Shown here piece after piece: positions 9,708 through 19,781 of a stretch of DNA of 64,000 nt (positions within the stretch are counted from its first letter, which is position 1; every line of letters begins with the position of its first letter). The notes under the pieces were generated by a model. It was not told the origin of the DNA and did no database searches. It saw only the letters and a program-made list of their open reading frames with translations. Both the position numbers and the translations under genes were made by a program. Origin of the DNA: an uncultured Pelagibacteraceae bacterium (GTDB lineage Bacteria > Pseudomonadota > Alphaproteobacteria > Pelagibacterales > Pelagibacteraceae); the NCBI GenBank assembly GCA_902582765.1, contig CACHTK010000002.1, positions 1 to 64,000 of the forward strand, read 5' to 3'.

Positions 9708-10463
9708 ATGAAAAAAGTAATTTGGATAACTGGCGGTAGCAGTGGAATAGGAAAAGCAGTTGCATTAAAGTTTGCAAATAAAGGATGGCAGGTAATTATA
9801 TCATCAAGACGTGAGGAAGTCTTAAAAGATATTTCAGATAAAAATGAAAATATTGATTATTTGAAATTAGATATTGTTGATTATGAAGCATGTAATTCAG
9901 TTTTTAAAACAATCGTGGAGAAATACAATAAGGTTGATATTTGTTTTTTTTCTACTGCAATTTATGAGCCTGAAAAAGAGAAGAATTTTGATCTTCAGAA
10001 TATAATTGATGTTACAAATGTCAATTATATTGGAACCATAAACTGTATTAAAGCTGTTGAAAAATATTACAAAGAAAAAAGGCAAGGAGTTATATCTATT
10101 GTATCTTCTACTGCAGGATACAGAGGATTGCCAAATTCAACTGCCTATGGGCCTGCAAAAGCAGCTCTTATTAATTTAGCAGAAAGTTTATATCTTGATT
10201 TTCAAAGATATGATGTTCGCGTATGTCTAGTCAGCCCTGGATTTATCAAAACAAGACTTACGGATAAAAACACATTTAAAATGCCATTTTTAAAAACCAC
10301 ACAATATGCGGCTGAACAGATTTATGATGGTTTAATAAATAAAAATTCATTTGAAATAGCTTTTCCTAGAAGTTTATTTTTAATATTAAAATTTTTTAAG
10401 ATTTTGCCAAATGGGATCTACTTATATTTGATAAGAAAAATGACGAAGCTTCAAAAAAAATAA
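9708..10463 (+). CDS. SDR family NAD(P)-dependent oxidoreductase
   Basis: WITGGSSGIGKAVALKF; YGPAKAALINLAESL. Confidence 0.9.
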   Translation: MKKVIWITGGSSGIGKAVALKFANKGWQVIISSRREEVLKDISDKNENIDYLKLDIVDYEACNSVFKTIVEKYNKVDICFFSTAIYEPEKEKNFDLQNIIDVTNVNYIGTINCIKAVEKYYKEKRQGVISIVSSTAGYRGLPNSTAYGPAKAALINLAESLYLDFQRYDVRVCLVSPGFIKTRLTDKNTFKMPFLKTTQYAAEQIYDGLINKNSFEIAFPRSLFLILKFFKILPNGIYLYLIRKMTKLQKK

Positions 10464-10465
10464 AT

Positions 10466-11002
10466 TTAATCTTTAACAAACATCACAGTTAATTCTGCAA
10501 CTTTAATACCAAACTTTGTCATTTTTGCTCTATTAATTGCTACTCTTTCATCTTGCATAAAGATCCAATCATCAAAAGTTATTTTCATTTCTCTTCCTTT
10601 TACAGGAACTAACAGTACATATTCAAACTTAAATGCAGGACCATAAGAAAAACCCTTTGCAGTTCCAACTACATCTCCAGCAGTGCCTTCATAGTTATGT
10701 TCATCGATTTTATTGATTGTCCATTGCCTATTTTGAATTTCTCCATCGTTCCAAACAAATTTTTCGTCAAGTATTAATTGTTTTCCATCCCACTTTCCAT
10801 CTAGGTCTGCAGAAAATTGTCTTGTCACTTTACCTGATCTATTTTGTAAAATTCCCCATGCTTTTACATTTCCAGATAAATACTCTTCTATTATTAATCT
10901 AGGTTTTTGGTTTTTGAAATCTTCTGGTTTCATTGCTTGGTTTGATGAACAACTTGTAATCAATACTGAGATTATTATCAATAATAAATATTTTATTTTC
11001 AT
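10466..11002 (-). CDS. DUF3833 family lipoprotein
   Basis: Lipobox ITSCSS; PRLIIEEYLSGNVKAWGILQNRSGKVTRQFSADLDGKWDG. Confidence 0.82.
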   Translation of the reverse strand: MKIKYLLLIIISVLITSCSSNQAMKPEDFKNQKPRLIIEEYLSGNVKAWGILQNRSGKVTRQFSADLDGKWDGKQLILDEKFVWNDGEIQNRQWTINKIDEHNYEGTAGDVVGTAKGFSYGPAFKFEYVLLVPVKGREMKITFDDWIFMQDERVAINRAKMTKFGIKVAELTVMFVKD

Positions 11003-11010
11003 AGTATTAT

Positions 11011-12183
11011 TTATTTTTGAAGAGCAAATTGGATTAAGTCTATATTTTTTGATTTAAAACCTGCTTCACAATAAGATAAATAAAAATTCCACATTCTTTT
11101 AAAAGTATTGTCAAAGCCTTGGGATGAAATTTGTTCCCATTTTTCTAAGAACTCTTCTCTCCAAATATTTAGTGTATTTGAGTAATGATCACCATATGAA
11201 TTACAATTCTCAAACTTAAGTCCAGATTGATTTGCTAGTTTTACTAACTCATTTTTACTAGGTAAAAAACCACCAGGAAAAATATATTTTTGGATAAAAT
11301 CAGTTTTACTTTTATATCTATCATAGATGGATTCATCTATAGTAATTGATTGTATAGCTGCTGTTCCTCCATCAACTAAGTTTTCTTTGATAGTATTAAA
11401 ATAGTTTTTTAAATAACTCTGCCCTACTGCTTCTATCATTTCTATAGAGGCTATTGAATTATAATTATTTTTAACATCTCTAAAATCTAACATTTGTATA
11501 TTTATTTTTTCATTCAAACCCTCTTTGTGAATTCTTTCTTTTGAATATTCGTATTGTTTTTTGGAGATTGTTATGCAATCTAACTTTACGTCATAATTTT
11601 TTCCAATATATTCTGCAAATCCTCCCCAGCCACAGCCAATCTCAAGCATCTTATCACCTGATTTAGGCTTAACAAGACTCGAGAGTTTTTTATATTTATT
11701 TAACTGAGCTTTTTCCAAATCATTACTATCGTCAAAAATTGCGCTCGAATAAGTTAGGGTTTTATCAAGCCATAATGAGAAAAATTCATTCCCTAAATCA
11801 TAATGTTTTCTAATGTTTTCTTTACTCCTAGATTTATTATTTTTAATAAACAAACCTTTAATTTTATTAAATATTGAAAGATCGAAAGAGCCAGAAAATT
11901 TATGAACTATTTTTATATTTTTTGCCGCAAGCTCTATAAGATTAGTTAAATTATTTGTCTCAAAATAATTATCCATATATGCTTCTGCTAGACCTACACT
12001 TCCATTTTTGATAATTTTAAAAGTTAACCCTGGTTTATTTATTTTTAGATTAGCATTTAATTTTTCATTACCATTTCCGAAGGTATATTCTTTTCCATCA
12101 TGGTTTATTATTTTTAAATTTCCATGTTTAATAAATTTTAGTGAGTTAAAGACAATTTTGTCTGATAATTTATTCAAATTCAC
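11011..12183 (-). CDS. cfa: Cyclopropane-fatty-acyl-phospholipid synthase family methyltransferase
   Basis: LEIGCGWGGFAEYIGKNYDVKLDCITISKKQYEYS; NIRKHYDLGNEFFSLWLDKTLTYSSAIF. Confidence 0.9.
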   Translation of the reverse strand: MNLNKLSDKIVFNSLKFIKHGNLKIINHDGKEYTFGNGNEKLNANLKINKPGLTFKIIKNGSVGLAEAYMDNYFETNNLTNLIELAAKNIKIVHKFSGSFDLSIFNKIKGLFIKNNKSRSKENIRKHYDLGNEFFSLWLDKTLTYSSAIFDDSNDLEKAQLNKYKKLSSLVKPKSGDKMLEIGCGWGGFAEYIGKNYDVKLDCITISKKQYEYSKERIHKEGLNEKINIQMLDFRDVKNNYNSIASIEMIEAVGQSYLKNYFNTIKENLVDGGTAAIQSITIDESIYDRYKSKTDFIQKYIFPGGFLPSKNELVKLANQSGLKFENCNSYGDHYSNTLNIWREEFLEKWEQISSQGFDNTFKRMWNFYLSYCEAGFKSKNIDLIQFALQK

Positions 12184-12946
12184 TTTTTTCTACCGAACTA
12201 TTATTTTTAATATTTATTTTTTTTTTAATAAACTTTATTCCTTTTAACCATAGTTTAAATGCCTCATAGTGGATTGCGACAATAACTTTAAATGTCATCA
12301 AGGGGTGAAAAATATAGGAAACGAATAGATTTTTATTACTAAATTCTTTTGCGGTACCGTCCTGGGATGCGAATAAAAGTTTACCATCATTATCAGATTG
12401 GTCAATTATAACTGATATTTTGTCTGAGGGTTTATTTACTCTAAATTTGTAACTACACTCCATATCTATGAAAGGCGATACATGAAATTTTTTTACACAA
12501 CTATTTTTTAAAGTTTCATTATCTTCAGCTTTGAAAATGTATGTGTGTTGTTCACCAAATGTATTTTTAACCTCATAAAATAAAGAGATTATCTTATCGT
12601 ACTTATCATATATAAAGAAAACACTTAGAGGATTAAATACATAACCCAATATTCTTGGATAACAGAATAATTTGATTTTAACGTCTTTATTGTCGATACC
12701 AATATTTTCTAGTTTTTTTTTTACCCAGTTTTTTAAAGAGGTACCATCTCTATCCCCATGGTCTTTATCAAAAAAACTAATGATATTGAATTTATTATAT
12801 GAAAATATTTTAATTTTATTATCAATTTCATCTAAATCATCTAAGTCTATTAGTAATGAAAAAACCCTATATTTGAAATAATGATTTTTAGGTTTAAATC
12901 GTCTATGTATTACTTTTCCTACGTATATCTTAGAGTTTTTAAGCAT
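12170..12946 (-). CDS. DUF1365 family protein
   Basis: IYVGKVIHRRFKPKNHYFKYRVFSLLIDLDDL; PRILGYVFNPLSVFFIYD. Confidence 0.88.
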   Translation of the reverse strand: MLKNSKIYVGKVIHRRFKPKNHYFKYRVFSLLIDLDDLDEIDNKIKIFSYNKFNIISFFDKDHGDRDGTSLKNWVKKKLENIGIDNKDVKIKLFCYPRILGYVFNPLSVFFIYDKYDKIISLFYEVKNTFGEQHTYIFKAEDNETLKNSCVKKFHVSPFIDMECSYKFRVNKPSDKISVIIDQSDNDGKLLFASQDGTAKEFSNKNLFVSYIFHPLMTFKVIVAIHYEAFKLWLKGIKFIKKKINIKNNSSVEKSEFE

Positions 12947-14177
12947 TTATATACTTAATCATATCTATTGATGATTTTATACCATCTTCATGGAATCCAT
13001 ATCCAAAATAACTACCACAAAATAAAATATTATTTTTATTTTGAATTAGGTGAAGATCTTTCTGGCTATTGATTGCATTTTGATCAAAGTAAGGGTGTGT
13101 AAATATAACTTTTCGGATTATTTTTTCTTCGGGTATCTCTAAATAAGGATTTAATGTTAAAAAAATATTTTTACTTATATTTAAATTTTGTAATAGGTTT
13201 AACCAATAAGTAATTGAATTTTTTTCACTATTCTCAGATTCGATCGAGGAATTCCATGAACACCAAGCACTTTTATTATTTGGCATATAACTTATATCCT
13301 CATGGACTATAGCCTCATTTGTTTTATATTTAAAATTACTTAAGATCTTATTTTCTATTTCTTCAGGATTTTCAATTAAAGAGAGAGCTTGATTAGCATG
13401 AGTGGCCAATACGACTTTATCATAAGTAAAATATTCATTTTTATCTCCATAATAAACCTGAACTCCTGATCCAATTCTTTTAATTTTATTAATATTATAG
13501 TTTTTATAATATTCACCACTGATTTTGCTTAGAATTTTATCTACATATGTTCTACTTCTTTTGGAAACTGTGAACCATTGCGGTCGATCTTTTAATTTAA
13601 ATAATCCATGATTTTGAAAAAATTTAAAAAAAAATTTCAAAGGCATTTGTTTTGCCTCGTAAGGAGGCATTGACCATATAGCTGATACCATAGGTATAAT
13701 ATGGAATTTGATAAAATACTCTGACAGTTTTAAATTGTCTAAATAGCTGCCTAAAGTAATATTTTCTTTAAGGGGATCTTGGTTTTCACTTTGTTTATAA
13801 AAACTAATTATAGTAAAAAACATCTTCAAAAATTTTATATTTAACAAGTTTGATTTATTGCTAAAAATTCCGGAAAGACCTTTTCCACAATATTCTATAT
13901 TTGAGTCTCTAACAGATACTGAGAATGACATATTGCTTTTTTCGATAGCAATATCATTTTCTTGAAAAAAATTTATTAAATTTGGATAGGTTTTTTTATT
14001 AAATACAATAAAGCCTATATCAACAGGGACTATATTATCTCCAACATTAACATCAATAGTATGAGAATGACCTCCAAAATGGTCTTCTTTCTCAAATAGA
14101 TCTACTTTATATTTTTTAGATAAACTATACGCTGCACTTAGACCTGATATACCAGAGCCTATAATAGCTAATTTCAT
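12939..14177 (-). CDS. FAD-dependent NAD(P)-binding amine-oxidase-like protein
   Basis: MKLAIIGSGISGLSAAYSLSKKYKVDLFEKEDHFGGHSHT. Confidence 0.88.
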   Translation of the reverse strand: MKLAIIGSGISGLSAAYSLSKKYKVDLFEKEDHFGGHSHTIDVNVGDNIVPVDIGFIVFNKKTYPNLINFFQENDIAIEKSNMSFSVSVRDSNIEYCGKGLSGIFSNKSNLLNIKFLKMFFTIISFYKQSENQDPLKENITLGSYLDNLKLSEYFIKFHIIPMVSAIWSMPPYEAKQMPLKFFFKFFQNHGLFKLKDRPQWFTVSKRSRTYVDKILSKISGEYYKNYNINKIKRIGSGVQVYYGDKNEYFTYDKVVLATHANQALSLIENPEEIENKILSNFKYKTNEAIVHEDISYMPNNKSAWCSWNSSIESENSEKNSITYWLNLLQNLNISKNIFLTLNPYLEIPEEKIIRKVIFTHPYFDQNAINSQKDLHLIQNKNNILFCGSYFGYGFHEDGIKSSIDMIKYINA

Positions 14178-15055
14178 TATTGAGGATTATATTTATTTTC
14201 TTTTGTAAAGGATGAGACAAATTGTAGAAAAACTGCAAAAATTATAATGCTTCCTCCTATTAATACATAGAATGAAGGATTTTCATTTACAAATAGCCAA
14301 GCCCAAAGAGGACCAAATATCGCCTCTGTAAGCATTATTATGCCAACCATAGCTGATAGAGTTTTTCTCGCACCAATTGTTATAAAAATAAAGCCAAGTC
14401 CTATTTGAAATGTCCCAGACAAAAATGCCAAAAACATATCATTTAAAGATATAGAAATTTTTGTTGAAGCTAAAAAACCTATTATCATTGCAACTATTCC
14501 AGCAACTAATTGTAGGGGCACCATATCTACATGAGGATATCTTCTTACAATTAAAATTAGAGATGCAAAGGTAATTGGCATTACAAAGGCAACGATATTT
14601 CCAGACATTTGTCCACTTGATAGAGTATTTCCTAGCATTAAAATTAATCCAGAAATTGCTAAAATGATAGAAGCTAAAGTAATTTTTGAAATTTTTTCTT
14701 TCAAAAAAAAATATCCAAATATCGCTAAGAAAATTGTTTGTGTTTGTATTATGAAATTTGTATTTGCAACAGTAGTATTATACATAGCGTAAACGTAACT
14801 GCTAAATCCAATACCCAATATAATTCCACCAATTAAGCCAGGAATTCCCGATACATAAATTTTTTTAAATACCTCTCCTTTGTAAGTTACAATTAAAAAA
14901 ATAGTTACAACAATTATAAAAAAAACCTGTCTCCAAAATAAGATTTGCCATAAAGTTGATCCTTCAAATGATTTGACAATCAACCCACCGAAACTAAGAC
15001 AAAATGCGCCAAAAAAGATTAATAATGGACCTGGTAGCTTTGAAATAAAATTCAT
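14177..15055 (-). CDS. DMT family (EamA) transporter
   Basis: About 10 TM, EamA-like; 4-bp overlap with pxpC. Confidence 0.85.
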   Translation of the reverse strand: MNFISKLPGPLLIFFGAFCLSFGGLIVKSFEGSTLWQILFWRQVFFIIVVTIFLIVTYKGEVFKKIYVSGIPGLIGGIILGIGFSSYVYAMYNTTVANTNFIIQTQTIFLAIFGYFFLKEKISKITLASIILAISGLILMLGNTLSSGQMSGNIVAFVMPITFASLILIVRRYPHVDMVPLQLVAGIVAMIIGFLASTKISISLNDMFLAFLSGTFQIGLGFIFITIGARKTLSAMVGIIMLTEAIFGPLWAWLFVNENPSFYVLIGGSIIIFAVFLQFVSSFTKENKYNPQ

Positions 15056-16011
15056 TTAATATTGGAAATCAAATTTTGAGTTTCCATCTCATACAACTTA
15101 AAAATAGTTTCTGCATCTTTTAAATTAATTTCTTTAAATTTAATTTTTGATCCTGGAGGTATTTGTACTAGTTTGTCATAATCAGCACTTATTACAACTC
15201 CAATCTTAGGATAACCTCCTATTGTTCCATGATCAGAGAGCATAATTATTGGATCCCCATCTGCAGTAATTTGGATAACACCCTTCACTAAACCTTCTGA
15301 CTTTATATTTGTGTTTTTAATATTATTAATCTTAGGTCCTTTAAGTCTTATGCCCATACGGTCACTTAATTTGGTTACATTAAATTCATTACTAAAAAAT
15401 GAATCTATTGCATTCTTTGAAAAATAATCAAAATGGGGTCCTTTTATTATTCTAATATTTTCAATTTTAGAATTTAGGTATTCTATTTTATTTTTTGGCA
15501 GGATTTTTTTTATATTTTTTAATTTAATTATTTGTCCTATCTCAAGTTTTTCACCACTATTTGCGCCAATTTTAGCCTTAGTATTTGTAGAACAACTGTT
15601 TAAATAATAATCTACCTCAAATGTGCCTCCAATAGATAAATAACCATATACAGATCGATTGGTAGACAGTATATCTAAGCAATCATTATTTTCTAAAACA
15701 ATATTTTCGTAACAACTAAATTCTAAATTTTTGTTTTTTCTTATAATTTTAAAATTAACATCTCCAGTAACATTGATGGAGATATTTTCTCCAATATATT
15801 TCAATTTTGGACCTTGATATGCAAATTCTAGGACCGGATTATTTATTTTATTATTTGAAATAGTATTTGCTAATAAAAAATTCCTATTATCCATTGCTCC
15901 ACTAAAAGGTATGCCTATGTGATAAAAATTATTTCTACCATTGTCTTGAAATGTAGAATTGATACCTGGTCGTAATACCTCAAAATAGTTTTTATTCATA
16001 TTTTTTTTCAT
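15052..16011 (-). CDS. pxpC: 5-oxoprolinase subunit C / biotin-dependent carboxyltransferase-like (KipA)
   Basis: RPGINSTFQDNGRNNFYHIGIPFSGAMDNRNFLLAN; GVIQITADGDPIIMLSDHGTIGGYPKIG. Confidence 0.9.
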   Translation of the reverse strand: MKKNMNKNYFEVLRPGINSTFQDNGRNNFYHIGIPFSGAMDNRNFLLANTISNNKINNPVLEFAYQGPKLKYIGENISINVTGDVNFKIIRKNKNLEFSCYENIVLENNDCLDILSTNRSVYGYLSIGGTFEVDYYLNSCSTNTKAKIGANSGEKLEIGQIIKLKNIKKILPKNKIEYLNSKIENIRIIKGPHFDYFSKNAIDSFFSNEFNVTKLSDRMGIRLKGPKINNIKNTNIKSEGLVKGVIQITADGDPIIMLSDHGTIGGYPKIGVVISADYDKLVQIPPGSKIKFKEINLKDAETIFKLYEMETQNLISNIK

Positions 16012-16666
16012 ATTCTAGTTTAGAAATTGGATAAAATGATATTGTATCACCTGGATTAATTAGATTTGGTTCAGTATTTTTTTTATTATCAAAAATATCA
16101 ACTGGTGTTTTGCCAATTATATTCCAACCACCTGGGCTTTCAAAAGTATAAATATTACAAAATTGCTCTGTAATACCTATGGAATTTTTTGGGACTTTAA
16201 CTCTTGGTGTTTCTAAACGTTTTGCAAAAAGAGATTTATCCATATCTCCTAAGAATGGCATTCCCGCAATAAAACCTGTCATATAACAATAATAATTTTT
16301 TGAAAAGAATTTTTCATAAATTTTTGCTTCATTTATTTTTAATAATTTTTGTAAACGTTTTATATCTAGTGCAAATTCCTCTGCACAACAAACTGGGATT
16401 TTAATTAGATTATTTTTTGAATTATTATTTTTTTTTAACTCTAAATTTTCAACTTGTTTTTTTAATTTAGCATAACTCGTAAGTTTTAAATCGAAACTGA
16501 TTACTAGTTTATTATAACTTGGTGTAATATTTGTAATACCTAAAAAATTACTTTCTCTTAAATTATTAAAATAATTTATAACATTTCTGTTTATTTCTTT
16601 ATTTACCTCAGTACCAAAGTCACAGTACAATGCTGCGTCACCAAGATTTGATATATTTTTAATCAT
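15992..16666 (-). CDS. pxpB: 5-oxoprolinase subunit B (KipI)
   Basis: MTGFIAGMPFLGDMD; TPRVKVPKNSIGITEQFCNIYTFESPGGWNIIGKTP. Confidence 0.9.
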   Translation of the reverse strand: MIKNISNLGDAALYCDFGTEVNKEINRNVINYFNNLRESNFLGITNITPSYNKLVISFDLKLTSYAKLKKQVENLELKKNNNSKNNLIKIPVCCAEEFALDIKRLQKLLKINEAKIYEKFFSKNYYCYMTGFIAGMPFLGDMDKSLFAKRLETPRVKVPKNSIGITEQFCNIYTFESPGGWNIIGKTPVDIFDNKKNTEPNLINPGDTISFYPISKLEYEKKYE

Positions 16667-16693
16667 GTCATGTTATACTTTAAGCTTTATAGT

Positions 16694-17467
16694 ATGGAAA
16701 TTAATTTAAATTGTGATTTAGGTGAAAAATCAAAGCATCATTCAAATGAGAATGATCCCGATTTACTCAAAATAGTAAACTCTGCAAATGTGGCTTGTGG
16801 GTATCACGCTGGTGACGAGGAAACCATGAGAGAAGTTGTAGAGATTTCAAAGCAAAACAATGTAAGTATTGGTGCACATCCATCTTTTAATGACCCAGAA
16901 AACTTTGGAAGAAAAAGGATTAATCTTGGTGCTGATGAGATTTCTAAGCTTTTAACAGATCAATATGAAATTTTGCAAAATATTGCCATTAAATTAGATG
17001 AAAAAGTTTCTCATATTAAGCCACATGGAGCCTTGAATAATATGGCTTGTGAAGACCTTGAACTAGCAACAATTTTAGCAAAAACTATTTATAGTATTGA
17101 TAAAGATATAATCTATTTAGTACCAACAGGTTCAAAAATGGAAATTGCAGCTAAAAAATTAAATATGAAAATTGCATGTGAAATTTTTGCAGATAGAAAT
17201 TATGAAGACGATGGAACGCTTGTATCAAGAAGTAAGGATCATGCCCTAATAACTGATCCTGAGCAAGCTAAAGAACATGTATTCAATATGGTAAAAAACC
17301 AAACCCTTAATTGTCACAGTGGAAAACAAATACCTTGTGAAATCGATTCAATTTGCATACATGGAGATAATGTAAGTTCTCTTTCGACTGCAAAACAGGT
17401 AAGAGAAAACTTGATAAAAAATAATTTAGAATTGAAGCCTCTAAATAAAATGAAAAAGTTTATATAA
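16694..17467 (+). CDS. pxpA: 5-oxoprolinase subunit A (LamB/YcsF)
   Basis: MEINLNCDLGEKS, NVACGYHAGDEETM, IGAHPSFND; internal ATG at 16694 preferred over the ORF-track start at 16670. Confidence 0.92.
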   Translation: MEINLNCDLGEKSKHHSNENDPDLLKIVNSANVACGYHAGDEETMREVVEISKQNNVSIGAHPSFNDPENFGRKRINLGADEISKLLTDQYEILQNIAIKLDEKVSHIKPHGALNNMACEDLELATILAKTIYSIDKDIIYLVPTGSKMEIAAKKLNMKIACEIFADRNYEDDGTLVSRSKDHALITDPEQAKEHVFNMVKNQTLNCHSGKQIPCEIDSICIHGDNVSSLSTAKQVRENLIKNNLELKPLNKMKKFI

Positions 17468-17469
17468 TT

Positions 17470-17949
17470 ATGATTAAAAAACTATTTACTCTGCTCATAC
17501 TCTTTTTTTTAACTGTTGAAACTTTTGCTGCTGGAACAAGTTCATCAGATAAAAAACCGAGCTATAAAAATGCTGTAAAAATAATTGAAGCTGCTAAAAA
17601 ATATGAATCTAAAAATAAAATGGATAAAGCATTAAAAAGATACGAAAAAGCTCAAAAAATTTTATTAAAACTCGACAAAGAAAAGCCCTTACAAGCTGAT
17701 ACACTAAATTACCTGGGTTTTACAACTAGAAAACTTGGGGACTTTGAAGCAGGAGAAAAATATTATTTGTTAGGTTTGCAAGTCGATCCAAAGCATGTTG
17801 GTATAAATGAATACTTAGGTGAATTATATGTTGTGACCAACAGAATTGATTTAGCAAAAGAAAGATTGGAAATTTTGAAAAGCTGTAATTGTGAGGAGTA
17901 TCAAGAGTTAAAAGAAATTATTGAAGGAACCAAAAAATCAAAATACTAA
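17470..17949 (+). CDS. Tetratricopeptide-repeat protein, secreted
   Basis: Signal peptide and TPR-like repeats (YLGFTTRKLGDFEAGEKYYLLGLQVDPKHVGINEYLGELYV). Confidence 0.8.
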   Translation: MIKKLFTLLILFFLTVETFAAGTSSSDKKPSYKNAVKIIEAAKKYESKNKMDKALKRYEKAQKILLKLDKEKPLQADTLNYLGFTTRKLGDFEAGEKYYLLGLQVDPKHVGINEYLGELYVVTNRIDLAKERLEILKSCNCEEYQELKEIIEGTKKSKY

Positions 17950-19256
17950 TTGATATTTTGAATCATTTGTTCGGGCATCCATAAAGCGATTTGTGGGAAC
18001 ATTACAATCAATAAAACTGCAAAAATCATTAATAAAAATAACGGGAAGGCACTTTTTGCTATGAACCCCATATCTTTGTTTGCCATTCCTTGGAGAACAA
18101 ATAGATTAAAACCAACAGGTGGTGTAATTTGAGCCATTTCTACAACAATAACTAAAAATATTCCAAACCAAATCATATCAAAGCCTGCCTGTCTTATCAT
18201 TGGTTCAATTATTGCCATTGTAAGAACAACTGCAGAAATTCCATCAAGAAACATCCCAAGAATTATGTAAAAAACCATTAATACAAATATTAATACATAA
18301 GGTGATAACTCCATATTCTGTATCCACAACGCTAGATTTCTGGGCAAACCTGTAAATCCCATTGCAAGTGACAAGAAAGTTGCCCCAGCTAAAATAAATG
18401 CAATCATACATGAAGTTTTAGTTGCTCCAAGCAATGAGTCTTTAAATGTTTTATAGGTTAAACTCTTTTGAAAATAAGAGAGAATTAAAGCTCCAACAAC
18501 ACCTAAAGATGCAGCCTCGGTTGCTGTTGCTATACCAGTATATATTGAACCTATTACTCCAAGTATTAATAAAATAACTGGAATTAATTGTTTGGATTTA
18601 CCTAGTTTATTTAAAAATGAAAAATTTTCATAATTTGTTGGCATTTTATTTTTATTTAATAAAGACCAAACAATTACATAGCCCATAAAGATTAGGGCAA
18701 TCATTATCCCTGGAATTATTCCAGCTATAAAAAGTTTTGCAATTGACTCTTGAACGGTCACACCATAAATAATTAAAATTATTGAGGGTGGAATTAATAA
18801 ACCTAAAGTTCCTGAACCTGCCAAACTTCCAAGCAAAATTTTTTCAGGATATTTTCTTTTTCTTAGTTCTGGAATTGACATTTTTCCAACTGTAGCAACT
18901 GTGGCAGCAGATGATCCGGAGATAGCTGCAAACAAGGCACAACCAACAACATTAACATGTATCAAACCGCCTGGTAACTTCTGAAGCCATGGTGCCAATC
19001 CCTCAAATAAATTTTCTGATAATTTAGTTCTAAAAAGAATTTCACCCATCCACACAAATAATGGTAATGCTGTTAGTGTCCACGATGATGAAGCTCCCCA
19101 TATTGTTGTGGCCATCGCATCTCCTACTGGTCTAGAAGTAAACAAAATCATGCCTATTGAAGATACCCCAACCATACTGATGGCTACCCATATCCCAGAT
19201 CCTAAAAAAAACAGTAAAACACTAATAAAAAAAAATGCTAATAAAATTTCAATCAT
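17946..19256 (-). CDS. dctM: TRAP transporter large permease subunit (DctM)
   Basis: ISGSSAATVATVGKMSIPELRKRKYPEKILLGSLAGSGTLGLLIPPSIILIIYG. Confidence 0.93.
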   Translation of the reverse strand: MIEILLAFFFISVLLFFLGSGIWVAISMVGVSSIGMILFTSRPVGDAMATTIWGASSSWTLTALPLFVWMGEILFRTKLSENLFEGLAPWLQKLPGGLIHVNVVGCALFAAISGSSAATVATVGKMSIPELRKRKYPEKILLGSLAGSGTLGLLIPPSIILIIYGVTVQESIAKLFIAGIIPGIMIALIFMGYVIVWSLLNKNKMPTNYENFSFLNKLGKSKQLIPVILLILGVIGSIYTGIATATEAASLGVVGALILSYFQKSLTYKTFKDSLLGATKTSCMIAFILAGATFLSLAMGFTGLPRNLALWIQNMELSPYVLIFVLMVFYIILGMFLDGISAVVLTMAIIEPMIRQAGFDMIWFGIFLVIVVEMAQITPPVGFNLFVLQGMANKDMGFIAKSAFPLFLLMIFAVLLIVMFPQIALWMPEQMIQNIN

Positions 19257-19737
19257 ACTTGTTAACTATTCTTAAAATTAATTGATGAAAGACACATATA
19301 AAAAATAATAATGAACCAATTGCTACACTTGATTGAGGTATCCAAATTAATATTTCGTCAGCACCTTCACTTCTTTCTTGAAACTCATAAGATATCTTTA
19401 ACATTTTAAGAAAATAAAATGCCATATATCCTGAAAAAATAGATGCTATGATTAAACTCCAAATTTCTAGAAATTTTTTTCTTAGATCAGAGGCTTTTTC
19501 TAAAAATAATGTGATCCTTATATGACCTCCATTTACAAAAGTGTATGAAAGTGCAAAAAATGAGGAAGCGGCCATACAGTAACCAGAATATTCAGCTAAA
19601 CCTCTTATATAAAAACCAAACATTCTTGAGGCAATTCCAGTTAAAATAAAAGCTGCTATCAAAATTAAAAAAAATGCAGCGATATATCCTGAGAAATTAT
19701 AAAGATTATTTAATGATTTATTAATTTTTTGTAACAT
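19249..19737 (-). CDS. dctQ: TRAP transporter small permease subunit (DctQ)
   Basis: 4 TM; position between dctP and dctM; GHIRITLFLE. Confidence 0.88.
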   Translation of the reverse strand: MLQKINKSLNNLYNFSGYIAAFFLILIAAFILTGIASRMFGFYIRGLAEYSGYCMAASSFFALSYTFVNGGHIRITLFLEKASDLRKKFLEIWSLIIASIFSGYMAFYFLKMLKISYEFQERSEGADEILIWIPQSSVAIGSLLFFICVFHQLILRIVNKYD

Positions 19738-19740
19738 AAA

Positions 19741-19766
19741 AAAGGCCGTTTTTTTAAACGGCCTTT
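19741..19766 (-). terminator. Intrinsic terminator/attenuator between dctP and dctQM
   Basis: Perfect 11-bp inverted repeat AAAGGCCGTTT-TTTT-AAACGGCCTTT followed by a U-tract in minus orientation. Confidence 0.85.
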
Positions 19767-19781
19767 CTCATTATATTAATT

